64,000 nucleotides of DNA, from positions 2,852,001 through 2,916,000 of the forward strand of contig NZ_CP193755.1 in NCBI RefSeq assembly GCF_050847355.1, given 5' to 3'. Shown one piece after another: positions 1 through 9,308 of the stretch. The stretch is from Limimaricola sp027213785 (GTDB lineage: Bacteria > Pseudomonadota > Alphaproteobacteria > Rhodobacterales > Rhodobacteraceae). A program made the position numbers and the translations under genes. The notes under the pieces were generated by a model. The model was not told where the DNA came from. It saw only the letters and a program-made list of their open reading frames with translations, and made no database searches. Each line of letters starts with the position of its first letter. Positions within the stretch are counted from its first letter, which is position 1.

Positions 1-333
1 GCCCGCGTTCTCTAGCGCCGACCAGGCCGTCTCGATGAAGCGCCGGTGCTGCGGATCCATGATCTCGGCCTCGCGCGGTGTCAGGCCGAAGAATCCCGCA
101 TCGAACAGGTCATGCCCCGCGAGCGGCGCGCCGAAAGGGACGTAATTGGGGCGGCGGCTCTCGGACTCGCTCACCCCCGCACGGGCCAGTTCTTCGGGGG
201 TAAGGCGACGGATCGCGCTGCGTCCTCCCGCCAGCATCCCCCAGAACGCCTCGAGCGTGTCAGCGCCGGGCAGGTCCACGGCCATGCCGGTGATGGCGAT
301 ATCGCCCGTATCCCGTTCCTTCGCCTCCTGCAT
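1..333 (-). CDS. Type I polyketide synthase, ketosynthase N-terminus (partial)
   Basis: This is the 5' end (111 codons) of a modular polyketide or fatty-acid-like synthase; the rest lies beyond the window edge. The reading frame begins MQEAKERDTGDIAITGMAV and contains the family signatures DLPGADTLEAFW, LFDAGFFGLTPREAEIMDPQ and RRFIETAWSALENAG, which are the classic beta-ketoacyl synthase N-terminal blocks. The catalytic Cys would lie further on and is not visible. The ATG is preceded by GGGGAAGAG at suitable spacing. It lies 92 bases downstream of the flippase gene on the same strand, so it may be the next gene of the exopolysaccharide cluster. The product could be a lipid or polyketide part of a glycolipid, but that is inference. 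The KS call is firm; the full domain order is unknown. Confidence 0.85.
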   Translation of the reverse strand, partial: MQEAKERDTGDIAITGMAVDLPGADTLEAFWGMLAGGRSAIRRLTPEELARAGVSESESRRPNYVPFGAPLAGHDLFDAGFFGLTPREAEIMDPQHRRFIETAWSALENAG

Positions 334-425
334 GATCTCTTCCCCTGCCCCGTGTGGTTGCGCAAACTGGCTAGACTGCGAATGCGGCACTTTTCCGACG
401 GGATACCGGCTTGCGGCCATGCTGG

Positions 426-1796
426 CTATCCCGGCGCGACCGCAGCCAGCGCTGCCACGGCAGGCCAGTTCAATGTCAGGGCCAGAGCGGCGATCGCAAT
501 CCCGGCCAGAGCAGCCAAGGCGTCGTGGCGCGGATCCCATGCCTTCTCTCGTCGTGCGACCCAGACCAGCACCGGGTAGGCCAGCAGCGCGGCCACGCCC
601 TGCCCGATCAACCCGCCAAGAAAGCCGCCCAAGGCAAGGCCCAGCGCCAGGCCGGCGATGGTCAGCCCCGCGCGCGAGGCTTGCAGCACGAAGAAACGGC
701 GCGAGCGCCCCGAGGCCAGTGCCGCCTGCTCGTAGGTCAGCCCGACCAGCACCGGGATCTGCAGCACCGCCATCAGCACCACCACGCCCCCCGCCATCGC
801 GTAGCGCCCGTCATACATCACCCCGATCAGCTGGTTGCCCGACAGCGCCAGCACCGCCGTCGCCGCGAGGAGCCCCGATGTCGCCAGCGTCCTGAGCCGC
901 TGAAGCCGCAGGAAATTGGCCCGGCTCTCGGCCGGCGGGCTTTCGCGGTAGACCGGGATCAGCACCCGTCGCGTTACGAGGTGACCGAGCAGCAGGGGAA
1001 AGGTCGCGAGGAACAAGCCGATATTGTAGACCCCGAAATCCGCCAGTGAGAGATAGCCTCCAAGCAGCACACGGTCGCTCTGGCCCAGCAGGAACCCTGC
1101 CACGGTCGAGAGGAAGATCCACTTGCCGAAATGCACCAGCTCTCGCGCGGCGGCAGGTTCGAGGCGCAGCCGGTTACGCGGCCCCGGCAGGAACAGGTTG
1201 AGATATACGAGCTGCGCCATCGCGCCGACCAGCCCCGCCACCACCAGCGCCCAGATCGAGCCCCAGCTCCACGCCAGAACGACGCCGGTGACCAGCTGGG
1301 TGCTTTGGGTTGCCAGCTCGATCAGCGTCACGCGACCGGCGCGCAAATGCCGGTGCGCGGTTTCGAGCTTGGTCGGGTTGAAGCCGTTGAGGATCAGCGC
1401 GAGCGCCGCCACCGGCAGATACCGCGCGAGGTCGGGCTCGCCATACCACTGCGCCACGGGCCAGGCGAGACCCAACGCCGCAAACCACAATCCCAACCCC
1501 CGCCCGATCTGGATCGTCCAGGCGGTGTCAAGGAAATCGGGATCGTCGCCACGCCGACTTTGCATGATCGCGGGAGAAATGCCGACATCCGAGAACATGC
1601 CCAGCGCCATCATGAAGACCATGACGATCGCCATGGTGCCAAAGGCCTCGGGAAAGAGCAGCCGAGTGAGCGCGAGATTGGAGATGAGGCGCAGACCCTG
1701 CCCCGCCCCGAAACCCGCGATGATGATCGCGGCCGATCGCAGCGCCCGACCACCGATGCCGCGCGAGCGCAGGTGACCGATCAATGCCGCGCTCAC
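426..1796 (-). CDS. Polysaccharide flippase (Wzx-like, oligosaccharide exporter)
   Basis: Predicted inner-membrane flippase of the polysaccharide transport/MOP superfamily, moving undecaprenyl-linked repeat units to the periplasm. The chain of 456 residues is almost entirely hydrophobic segments, starting with AIIIAGFGAGQGLRLISNLALTR and a typical LLFPEAFGTMAIVMVF helix, consistent with 12 or more membrane spans. I chose the GTG at 1796 because it forms a GTGA overlap with the stop of the upstream glycosyltransferase. A longer in-frame extension exists but would be antisense-like, Arg-rich sequence inside that gene. Neighbours (polymerase, glycosyltransferase, sugar transferase) make a Wzx role in a Wzx/Wzy pathway likely. 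The repeat-unit substrate cannot be told from sequence. Confidence 0.85.
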   Translation of the reverse strand: MSAALIGHLRSRGIGGRALRSAAIIIAGFGAGQGLRLISNLALTRLLFPEAFGTMAIVMVFMMALGMFSDVGISPAIMQSRRGDDPDFLDTAWTIQIGRGLGLWFAALGLAWPVAQWYGEPDLARYLPVAALALILNGFNPTKLETAHRHLRAGRVTLIELATQSTQLVTGVVLAWSWGSIWALVVAGLVGAMAQLVYLNLFLPGPRNRLRLEPAAARELVHFGKWIFLSTVAGFLLGQSDRVLLGGYLSLADFGVYNIGLFLATFPLLLGHLVTRRVLIPVYRESPPAESRANFLRLQRLRTLATSGLLAATAVLALSGNQLIGVMYDGRYAMAGGVVVLMAVLQIPVLVGLTYEQAALASGRSRRFFVLQASRAGLTIAGLALGLALGGFLGGLIGQGVAALLAYPVLVWVARREKAWDPRHDALAALAGIAIAALALTLNWPAVAALAAVAPG

Positions 1797-2632
1797 CGGC
1801 CGCGGCTCCAGTCCGACGGGGCGGGCCGAAGCCGGACGCTCAGCGCCACCGCGCCATAGACCGCGAACCCTGCCGGATCGCGCAGGGCGAGGCGCGCGAC
1901 GCCCCGAGGACCGAGCGCAGGCTTGTCTTCGCGTGCCAGCATATCGGGGTGACATCGCGCGATCTGCGCCATGCCCGCATCCTGCCGTCGGCGCACCCGC
2001 AGCAGCGCCGCGAACCCCTCGGCGACGGGCCAGTCGTAACGCGCCGGCACGGCAATCCGCTCATCCGGCGAGAAGCACAGCCGCACGAAACCGTCATCGG
2101 AAATGAGGTCCGGGAACATGTCCCAGCGGGCCCGCCCGGCGGGATTGACCGCGAAGAGGCCACAACCCGGCGCCCCATGCGTCATGAAGGGCAGCCGCGC
2201 CCAGAGCCGCGCATAGGCGCGCGCGATACGGCCCTGACCGGTGATCCGGGGCAAACCGCTGGCATAAAGCGGCTCCGGGCGGTCCAGCGCCCGGTGCAAT
2301 TGCAATAGCAATGGCGGCGATACCGTCACATCCGCATCGAGGTAGACCCGGATCGCCGGGTGGGTCAGCGCCGCCTCGCCCGCGTTCAGCGCAGCGATCT
2401 TCGACCCCTGCGCCAGCTCGATCACCCGCAGCGCCCAGTCGCGTGCGCCAAGAGCCGCGCCGGCGGCGCGCGCGACGTCGGCGGTGGCGTCGCGACAGCC
2501 ATTGGCTATGACGGTGACGCGTACGGGAGCGGGCAGCGGCTCGCTGGCGGCCAGCGCCGAGAGACAGCCTTCGATCAGACCGGCCTCGTTGCTGGCCGGA
2601 ATCAGGATATCCATCGGCATCGGCGCGGTCAT
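1793..2632 (-). CDS. Family 2 glycosyltransferase
   Basis: Cytoplasmic GT-A fold glycosyltransferase of 279 residues, transferring a sugar from a nucleotide donor onto a growing lipid-linked oligosaccharide. The N-terminus MDILIPASNEAGLIEGCL is the usual family 2 start. The donor/metal-binding acidic motif is VYLDADVTVSPP around residues 95-105, and SDDGFVRL near residue 180 is a plausible ED-type catalytic region. It overlaps the upstream glycosidase-like gene by ATGA (2629-2632) and the downstream flippase by GTGA, indicating translational coupling. Donor and acceptor sugars are unknown. No membrane anchor is obvious. Confidence 0.88.
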   Translation of the reverse strand: MTAPMPMDILIPASNEAGLIEGCLSALAASEPLPAPVRVTVIANGCRDATADVARAAGAALGARDWALRVIELAQGSKIAALNAGEAALTHPAIRVYLDADVTVSPPLLLQLHRALDRPEPLYASGLPRITGQGRIARAYARLWARLPFMTHGAPGCGLFAVNPAGRARWDMFPDLISDDGFVRLCFSPDERIAVPARYDWPVAEGFAALLRVRRRQDAGMAQIARCHPDMLAREDKPALGPRGVARLALRDPAGFAVYGAVALSVRLRPAPSDWSRGR

Positions 2633-4536
2633 CGCGGCGTCTCCGTCAGGGTCGCGGATTGCTCCACATAGGCGATCTCCTCGATCCCCGCCAGAAGCAG
2701 CCGCGAAGGCCCGGCACCGATCGCCAGCCGTTCGCCCTCGCGCGTCACGGGCAGGTCGCGTAGTGCCGCAGGCAGCACCGCCCGATCATGTCCCGCCCCG
2801 CCATCGACACGATCGCCGGGCCCGGCATGGATCACATCATCGCCGCCACCGCCCAGCAGGAGGTCTTCCTCGAGCGTACCGACCAGCCGTTCCGCCCTGT
2901 CGCCTCCCTGCAGCGTCACCCCGTCATCGAAGCTTCCCGGCGCCCGGCTTTCCCAATCCGCACCCTCGCGATTGTGGCGCATCCAAGCGTCCCAGCGGGG
3001 GGAGGCATCGTCGAGATGGCGCAGCGCGCCCCAGCTGCCCCAGCGCGACGGGGCGGCGATGTCAAGATAGGCTGTGGCTTGGGTACCACCCACCGCTTGC
3101 CAGCCCGCCATGAGATCGTCGATCAGTGCCGCCATTTCCGGAGCGTAGGACAGCTCTGTCAGGAAATCGGTCACGGCCGCGTCGTCGCGCCCCGCCGGGC
3201 CCGCCACCAGATGCGGTCCGGCCTCATACATCACCAACCGCAGCCCATGCCGGGCCGCGACGCCGGCGTGATGCGGCCAGAACCTCTGCGTCAACTCGGC
3301 AAGGTCGTCTTCGAGGAGAGCCAGCGCATGGGCCTGCGCGGTGCCGTCGACAAGTCGCGCGCGCAGTTCATCGAGGTGATCGTCAGCGCCGACATCATGG
3401 CCGAGATATCCCGTGACGGCATAGGCGTCGAAGCTCGTGGCGGGCGGGCTCGCCCCCTCGTCCACGGCCAGCGGCGCTTCGAGGGCCGCGGCCTCCAGCC
3501 CCGGCCAACCGGTCTGGGTGGCGAATATCCGCACCAGCCGCTCTTCGGCGCCCGCGCCAAAGGTTTCTGCCCAGATGTCCGCCACCCGCGCCGCCCTCCA
3601 TCCCGCAAACTGCATCCAGGCATCTCCGGGCGCATCCTCGCCCCACAGGTCACGCGCGCGCGCCTGTGCCCAATGCGCCTGTTCGAACCCGAAATTCCAG
3701 ACCTCGTTCGACCACTCCGCGTGGATCCTGAGCCGGGGATCGAGATGGTCCCGCATATAGGCTGCGAAGCTGCGCACGTAGTCGTCATCGGCCATGTGCG
3801 GCAGCGTCACCCATGGATCGACGCCGATCTCATTGGCGAGCCGGGTGATCACCTCGACCGGCACAGCATCGACCCAGCGCTGATCCCCGGGGCGTGGCCG
3901 GTCGTCCCAGCGATGTTGCGGGGAGCCGTTGGTCTCCATCCAGTCCATGAAGCGCAACAGTCGCAGATCCGAGACCCGCTCCAGCCAGTCGGGATTGAAC
4001 AGCGCGCCCGCCGCCGCATGGCCGAGCCGGTCCTCGCGCACCACCGTGATCTCGCGCAGCGGGTCCGCCGCGTCGATCGCGGCAACCTCGATCTCGACCG
4101 CGCCCGGTCCCGGATCGTAGTCGAAGCGAATCTCCCCGAGGATCTGCGAGACCACGCGGCCGCGCCCTCTTACCGCGATGTCGCCCTGCCCGTCGTAGCG
4201 CAGCACGTAGCGCCCCGCGAGCGAGATCGCCGCTTCGGGCTGGTCGGTGAGGATCAGCGTGCCGACCCGGGCGATACCCTCGGGGATCGAGAGCAGGCGT
4301 CCGGTACGATCGACATGCCCCTCGGCAACCAGTTGCTCGGCGCTCATCGCGCCCCATTGGTCATCGCCATGACCGATCCAGGGCCGCGAGGTTTTCATCA
4401 GGTCGAGAAACGGATGCTCGGTGGACCAGTCCGAGATGCCCGCGAGGTTCATGCCCAGAAGCGGCGCGGCCCGAGCAGGCAGGCCGGCAAGCGCTACGCA
4501 AAGGAGCAGCGCGGCGAGGCCCGCCAGCCCCTTCAC
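2629..4536 (-). CDS. Secreted glycosidase-like protein with RTX-type calcium-binding tail
   Basis: Exported protein of 635 residues. The GTG at 4536 gives a clear signal peptide (VKGLAGLAALLLCVALAGLPARA) and overlaps the upstream polymerase stop by GTGA, so it is preferred over the longer upstream frame. The mature protein begins with MNLAGISDWSTEHPFLD, followed by a long domain with HAEWSNEVWNFGFEQAHWA around residue 310; the Asn-Glu pair resembles the acid/base motif of clan GH-A glycosidases. The C-terminus carries hemolysin-type calcium repeats (LLGGGGDDVIHAGPGDRV, then DGGAGHD). A role in trimming, binding or degrading the exported polysaccharide is inferred from its place between polymerase and glycosyltransferase. 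The exact GH family is not recognised, and a carbohydrate-binding role without catalysis is possible. Confidence 0.75.
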   Translation of the reverse strand: MKGLAGLAALLLCVALAGLPARAAPLLGMNLAGISDWSTEHPFLDLMKTSRPWIGHGDDQWGAMSAEQLVAEGHVDRTGRLLSIPEGIARVGTLILTDQPEAAISLAGRYVLRYDGQGDIAVRGRGRVVSQILGEIRFDYDPGPGAVEIEVAAIDAADPLREITVVREDRLGHAAAGALFNPDWLERVSDLRLLRFMDWMETNGSPQHRWDDRPRPGDQRWVDAVPVEVITRLANEIGVDPWVTLPHMADDDYVRSFAAYMRDHLDPRLRIHAEWSNEVWNFGFEQAHWAQARARDLWGEDAPGDAWMQFAGWRAARVADIWAETFGAGAEERLVRIFATQTGWPGLEAAALEAPLAVDEGASPPATSFDAYAVTGYLGHDVGADDHLDELRARLVDGTAQAHALALLEDDLAELTQRFWPHHAGVAARHGLRLVMYEAGPHLVAGPAGRDDAAVTDFLTELSYAPEMAALIDDLMAGWQAVGGTQATAYLDIAAPSRWGSWGALRHLDDASPRWDAWMRHNREGADWESRAPGSFDDGVTLQGGDRAERLVGTLEEDLLLGGGGDDVIHAGPGDRVDGGAGHDRAVLPAALRDLPVTREGERLAIGAGPSRLLLAGIEEIAYVEQSATLTETPR

Positions 4537-5927
4537 AGGACGGTCCGGATCGGCGCAGGCCGGCGTGGCGCAGCCTCGGGCCGCGGCCCATGACGCGGTG
4601 CCGTCTCGATCAGTCCCAACGCCGCCCCCGCCGCCAGAAAGGTCAGCGGCGTCAACGTGGCGTTGGGCAACAGGTCGACGAGGTTCATGCCGAGGATCAC
4701 GGCGAGCGTCACCGTGGCGGGACCGGGCGGCGATCGTCCGGAGCCCCCCCAGAGTCGCAGCACCGGAAAGGCCAGAAGGCCGAACTCGGCAAGGAAACCG
4801 ACCCAGCCGAACACGCCGATCACCACCAGCCAACGCCCGTCAGTCACGGTGATTTCGCGTCCGCTCTGGCGGTCGTAAAGCATGTTGCGACCCCAGATTC
4901 CCCAGCCGAAAACCGGCCGCTCCATGGCGCGCTCCAAGAGCACGTCTTCGTTGTCGAAGCGAAAGCCGAGCGACTGGGCCCGGTCCGCGCTTACCGATCC
5001 GGCCCATTCGAGAAGCCGCTCCTGCGGCACCAGATCGGCGCCCTTGAGCAGCGGGTAGGCCAGGGACAGCGCCGCCATCGCCGCGGCGCCGAAGAGCTGC
5101 AGCCGGCGCGGCGCGAAGGCCAAAGCCGGAACGAGCACCATCGTATAGACCAGCGCCGCCATGGATTTGCACAGCACGAGCACGACGCCGAGGAGCCCTG
5201 CCACGGCCCACAGAAGGGGAGCGCGCCCCTTCTGTGCGCTGCGCGCCAGCCCCGTCGCGGCGAGCACCGCCATCGCGATGAAGAACGCCACCCAGAGTCC
5301 GTGATATAGGAACACGATCGGGCGGAACCCATCGCCGCGCATCATCTGCTCGAAGCTGTGCTGGAAATAGCCGTAGATCCAGGTGTTGAGCTGCGGGCTG
5401 AGCCGCACCTCGGCCAGGATCGGCAAGGTGTAGGCCAGACCTCCCACCACCAGCGCCCAAAGCATCATGCGGTGCTCGCGCTCCTCGCGCAGGAAGACCC
5501 GCGCGAGGAGCAGCGGCACCACGAGAAACCCCTGCTGGATCAGCAGCCCCGGCACTTCGGCCAGCCGCAGCCCGGGCAGCACCAGCGGCCCGAAGACCAG
5601 AGGATCGCCATTGCCCAGCACGGTCATCAGCGGCGACAGGAGAAACACTGCCAGCGCCAGCCGCATCAATCGCTGGCGCGGCAGAAGCTCGCGCAGCTGC
5701 ACCCGCCGCAACATGAGGGCGGCCAGCAGAACCGAGAGGCTGGGGATCGTGTCCTTGTTGAGCGATGGCAGCAGCGGCGGGTCGAACTCCGCTGGCAGCG
5801 GAGGCAGCAGCAGGTAGCCCCCCAGCAGGCTCGCCACCAGTGCCACGCCCGGCCGCAGGCGCCCGAACAGTACCAGCGTGACCAGTGGCCAAGCCAGCAG
5901 GGCGATCGAAGCGACGGCGTTCGGCAT
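4533..5927 (-). CDS. Wzy/O-antigen-ligase-like polysaccharide polymerase
   Basis: Multi-spanning membrane protein of 464 residues with at least ten hydrophobic helices (for example SIALLAWPLVTLVLFG at the start and GWVGFLAEFGLLAFPVLRL near the end). A large periplasmic-type loop lies around ERAMERPVFGWGIWGRNML, and this GWG element between the last helices is typical of Wzy and O-antigen ligase proteins. It probably polymerises lipid-linked repeat units at the periplasmic face. Its stop overlaps the next gene by GTGA. The sugar transferase gene lies 131 bases upstream on the same strand. The family has low sequence conservation, so the call rests on topology, the GWG loop and the cluster. Confidence 0.75.
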   Translation of the reverse strand: MPNAVASIALLAWPLVTLVLFGRLRPGVALVASLLGGYLLLPPLPAEFDPPLLPSLNKDTIPSLSVLLAALMLRRVQLRELLPRQRLMRLALAVFLLSPLMTVLGNGDPLVFGPLVLPGLRLAEVPGLLIQQGFLVVPLLLARVFLREEREHRMMLWALVVGGLAYTLPILAEVRLSPQLNTWIYGYFQHSFEQMMRGDGFRPIVFLYHGLWVAFFIAMAVLAATGLARSAQKGRAPLLWAVAGLLGVVLVLCKSMAALVYTMVLVPALAFAPRRLQLFGAAAMAALSLAYPLLKGADLVPQERLLEWAGSVSADRAQSLGFRFDNEDVLLERAMERPVFGWGIWGRNMLYDRQSGREITVTDGRWLVVIGVFGWVGFLAEFGLLAFPVLRLWGGSGRSPPGPATVTLAVILGMNLVDLLPNATLTPLTFLAAGAALGLIETAPRHGPRPEAAPRRPAPIRTVL

Positions 5928-6058
5928 GCGGCCCCTGTTCAGCGTGTCATCCCGACCTTGGCACGATGTCCGGACGAAGTCGTGACGCCGCGATGGCGAT
6001 CAGCGGGCGTCACGGTTCAGGCAACACCCGTTGCCGACGCGGCGCAAGGGGTGCCGCC

Positions 6059-6787
6059 TCACATGCCGGTGCCGCGCAGCACCACCTTTAGAGTCCGGCC
6101 GATCACTCGAATATCAGTGAGCGGCGAGAGCGCGTGGTAGTAGCACCGGTCATAGGCGACACGCTGGACGAAGCTCGCCTCGTTGCGCTCGGAGGTCTGC
6201 CAGAAGCCGGTGATGCCGGGTCGCATCAGATAGTATTCCTCGCCGTCGTAATAGGCCTTCTGCTCTGGCAGGAACGGACGCGGGCCCACGAGGGTCATGT
6301 CGCCGCGCAGCACGTTGTAGAACTGCGGCAGCTCATCGAGCGATGTGCGACGCAGGAAGCGCCCGAGTGGCGTGATGCGCGGGTCGTGACGCAGCTTCTG
6401 GCGGTGAAGCCACTCGGCGCGGGCCGATGGGTCGTCCTCGAGATGACGCTTCAACACCGCCTCGGCATCGCGCACCATGGTGCGGATCTTGAACATCGGG
6501 AAAGTCCGCCCGCCGCGCCCGACCCGGGGCTGCACGTAAAAGGGCCGTCCGCCATCGATCGCGACCAGCAAGGCGATGATCGCCACGATCAGGGTGACCG
6601 GCAGGACGAGCAATACCGTCAGCCCAATGTCGAGCCAGCGCTTGGCGCGGCGCCGATAGAGTCCGTCCCTGACGGGGCCGACCCGGTCCAGACGCCCCGA
6701 TGGGCCCATATCCCGCACGAACCTGTCGGAGGACGGCATGACCTGCCGCAGATTCGTCAGTCCGGTATTCACTGCCATGGTCTTCAT
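6059..6787 (-). CDS. Undecaprenyl-phosphate sugar phosphotransferase (exopolysaccharide initiation)
   Basis: Initiating sugar-phosphate transferase of the bacterial sugar transferase (WcaJ/PglC/ExoY) family, loading the first sugar-1-phosphate onto undecaprenyl phosphate. A membrane helix is seen at KRWLDIGLTVLLVLPVTLIV, followed by family motifs FPMFKIRTM, PRITPLGRFLRRTSLDELPQ, VLRGDMTLVGPRP and RPGITGFWQ, all intact. The chain is short (242 residues), so it is the ExoY-like form with a single N-terminal helix. I chose the ATG at 6787 because GAAGGG lies six bases upstream; a second ATG three codons later is also possible. It is the first gene of the exopolysaccharide cluster. Confidence 0.92.
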   Translation of the reverse strand: MKTMAVNTGLTNLRQVMPSSDRFVRDMGPSGRLDRVGPVRDGLYRRRAKRWLDIGLTVLLVLPVTLIVAIIALLVAIDGGRPFYVQPRVGRGGRTFPMFKIRTMVRDAEAVLKRHLEDDPSARAEWLHRQKLRHDPRITPLGRFLRRTSLDELPQFYNVLRGDMTLVGPRPFLPEQKAYYDGEEYYLMRPGITGFWQTSERNEASFVQRVAYDRCYYHALSPLTDIRVIGRTLKVVLRGTGM

Positions 6788-7263
6788 CTCAGGCCCTTCG
6801 CCCTCGCCGTTTGCGGCAACATCGTGACCGGTGCGCCGGATCAGTCCCGGTTTCACCGTCCCGGTCGAAGTTAGGGCCAGCCCCGCCAACGGCCAAGAAT
6901 TCCGGTACGTCGCGGGTTTCTAAATCTCGGTAATTGCGAGAAATTCCCGGGCCGATACGACGCGTTGCCCCGACTTCGGCCTGCGCAAATCCGGCCGGAT
7001 TGTCATAGCCCCCGCACCATACCGGGCCACCATGGCGAACTGGCGCCGGAGAGGAAACGGGACCTCTCCCAATGCGCCATTTCCTCTCCCATCGCGCGCG
7101 GCCCGCGCCGGCCGCTGCCCGAGATCGTTCGGCTCGCCGGCGGAAGCGAGGCATTCTCATGGCGCACGCTCGACCGAGGGGGCCATGGCGAAACAATGCC
7201 ACCCTCCATGCCACATTGTTGTTAATGACGGACGGGCACGCGATCGGAGTGATTCGCCCCGGC
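6788..7263. other. Intergenic region upstream of the exopolysaccharide cluster
   Basis: These 476 bases hold no convincing gene. They must contain the promoter of the exopolysaccharide cluster on the minus strand and the 3' trailer of the DASS transporter gene. Short frames here are low-complexity and lack homology that I can recognise. The only structured signal is an inverted repeat AACAATG...CATTGTT, listed separately. Confidence 0.6.
7192..7220. promoter_or_regulatory. Inverted repeat AACAATG-N15-CATTGTT
   Basis: A perfect 7-base inverted repeat (7192-7198 and 7214-7220) in the intergenic region. Its spacer contains two further ATGCCA-like copies. It could be an operator for the exopolysaccharide cluster, whose first start codon is about 400 bases away, or the trailing hairpin of the DASS gene, because on the minus strand the second arm is followed by a T. 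Function is not determined by sequence alone. Confidence 0.35.
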
Positions 7264-9057
7264 TCAGCCCCGCAATGGCCAGAGCAGCGGCACCACCAGC
7301 ACCGTGACGATGCCGACAACGATGTTCATCGGCAGGCCGATGCGCAGGAAGTCGGAGAAGCGATAGCCGCCCGCGGCATGGACGAGCGTGTTGGTCTGAT
7401 AGCCGATCGGCGTGGCGAAGCTGGCCGAGGCCCCGAACATCACCGCGACCAAGAAGGGCCGCGGGTCGAGCCCGAGTCCCGCGGCAAGCCCCGCCGCGAT
7501 CGGCGCCATCAGCACCGCCACCGCGTTGTTGGTCACGATTTCGGTAAGGACCGATGTGGCCGCATAGACCGCCGCCAGCGCGAGCAATGGCGGCGCCATG
7601 GCCAGCAGCGGGCGCAGCGCCTCGACCGCCATGACCAACGCGCCCGAGCGATCCATCGCCTGCCCCAGCACCAGCATCGACACGATCAGCAGGAGCAGTC
7701 GACCATCGATCGCCCCCACCCCCTCATCGGCATCGATGCAATCGGTGAGCAGCACCACCGCGGCACCGACCAGTCCAAGTGCGAGGATCGGCGCCGCCCC
7801 GAAGGCGGCGAGCACGACCACGGCGGCCATGGTCGCGATGGCGATCGGCGCCTTGCCGCGCCGGAAGGCGCGCGCCTCGAAGCTGCCAAGCGACATCAAC
7901 CGCTCCTCGTGCGTCATTCGGGCGATGTCCTCGAGGCGTCCCTCAACAAGAAGCCTGTCGCCCACCCTGAGCCGCTCTAGTGCTTCTGGCCGCGCTTCGC
8001 CCGAGCGGTCGGTGGCGAGCAGGTAGACGCCGTAGCGGCGGCGCCATTGCAGACGCGACAGCGGCCGGTTCAGGCTGCGCGCGACGGGTCCGACGAGAAG
8101 ACTGGCGGCATGGCTGCGGCGCGGCCGTTCCCCGCTTTCATCCAGCAGGTGCAGCCCTGGCACGCGGCCGTCGCGCAACGCCGCCACCTCGCTTTCCGGG
8201 CAGCGCAGCACGACCAAGTCGCCCGCCGCGATCCGGATCTCTGCCATCCGGTTACGCAGCGACTCCGCGCCACGCAGCAGATCGACCAGATGAGTGCCGC
8301 TGCGGCGGAACGCTTCGACCTCGTCGGGCGCGCGTCCGATCAACACCGAGCCTTCCGGCACTTTCATCCGCACAAGCCAACTCTCGCCCGTCTCGCTCGC
8401 GACGGCGGCTCCCCCGCGTCGTGCCGGTAATAGATGGGGCCCGGCCAGCGCCAGAAATCCACCGCCCACCACGGCCACGACGAAGCCCAGCGGCGCGATC
8501 TCGAACAGGCCGAAAGGTGCCAGCCCCATATCCCGTGTCACACCGTCGATCAGCAGGTTGGTCGAGGTGCCGATCAGCGTGCAGGTCCCCCCAAGGATCA
8601 CCATGTAGGAAAGCGGGATCAGCAACCGCGTCGGCGCCATCCCCGCTTCGCGCGCGAGCCCGATCACGACCGGGATCAGCACCAGCACCACGGGCGTGTT
8701 GTTCATGAAAGCGGAAGCCACGGCGGCAGTCACAAGAAAGATAGCGATGGTACGGCGCGGGTATCTTGCCATGCCGCCGCGCAGCAGCGTGGTCGCGCTG
8801 TCCAGCACTCCGGTACGCACCAGCGCCGCTGACAGCACGAACATGGTGGCAATGGTGGCCGGCGCCGGGTTGGCGAGCGCTGCGAGAACATCATCCACCT
8901 GCACCAACCCGAGCAGCAAGGCACCCACGGCACCGCAGAAGGCGACCATGTCGGCAGAACGGATTTCGAGCGTGAAGGTGACGAAAACAAGGGCGAGCAG
9001 CGCAAGGGCCGCATAGGGCGCGGCGGCTCCAAGATCGATGATCACTTCAGGATCCAT
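7264..9057 (-). CDS. DASS/SLC13-type anion transporter with central TrkA-C domains
   Basis: Inner-membrane sodium-coupled or related transporter of 597 residues for divalent anions such as sulfate or dicarboxylates. Two blocks of helices flank a soluble centre with TrkA-C-like (RCK_C) sequence, for example VRMKVPEGSVLIGRAPDEV and LERLRVGDRLLVEGRLEDI. Family signatures include FMNNTPVVLVLIPVVI and, in the repeat half, EIVTNNAVAVLMAPIA, plus the FATPIGYQTNTLV block. The ATG at 9057 matches the N-terminus of a paralogue at 58752-60545, which is also 597 residues, although its ribosome-binding site is weak. The ion specificity of TrkA-C-bearing members is poorly predictable. Confidence 0.88.
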   Translation of the reverse strand: MDPEVIIDLGAAAPYAALALLALVFVTFTLEIRSADMVAFCGAVGALLLGLVQVDDVLAALANPAPATIATMFVLSAALVRTGVLDSATTLLRGGMARYPRRTIAIFLVTAAVASAFMNNTPVVLVLIPVVIGLAREAGMAPTRLLIPLSYMVILGGTCTLIGTSTNLLIDGVTRDMGLAPFGLFEIAPLGFVVAVVGGGFLALAGPHLLPARRGGAAVASETGESWLVRMKVPEGSVLIGRAPDEVEAFRRSGTHLVDLLRGAESLRNRMAEIRIAAGDLVVLRCPESEVAALRDGRVPGLHLLDESGERPRRSHAASLLVGPVARSLNRPLSRLQWRRRYGVYLLATDRSGEARPEALERLRVGDRLLVEGRLEDIARMTHEERLMSLGSFEARAFRRGKAPIAIATMAAVVVLAAFGAAPILALGLVGAAVVLLTDCIDADEGVGAIDGRLLLLIVSMLVLGQAMDRSGALVMAVEALRPLLAMAPPLLALAAVYAATSVLTEIVTNNAVAVLMAPIAAGLAAGLGLDPRPFLVAVMFGASASFATPIGYQTNTLVHAAGGYRFSDFLRIGLPMNIVVGIVTVLVVPLLWPLRG

Positions 9058-9308
9058 CTGACGAAACGGGCAGACCGGCCCGCGGGTCCGGCACGACGTG
9101 CCGAAGCCCAGTGCTACCGAGCCATCGAAGAAAGGCAATCCCCTCAACGCCGCGCGATGAAAGCGTCTGTTTCTTCACCGATGAAAGATCTGGGCCCAAA
9201 AGCTCGGATAGAGAGACGCTCATGGTCGACGCTACCGACCCAAGGCACCCTGTAGGGCGACCGGCCTGCGACCATAATGAAGGCACGACCGTCTGATCGG
9301 CCCCACTA

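Noticed and set aside
2788..4593. 601-residue plus-strand frame opposite the glycosidase-like gene
   Set aside because: Shadow without signal peptide or family motifs; the opposite strand has a signal peptide and repeats.
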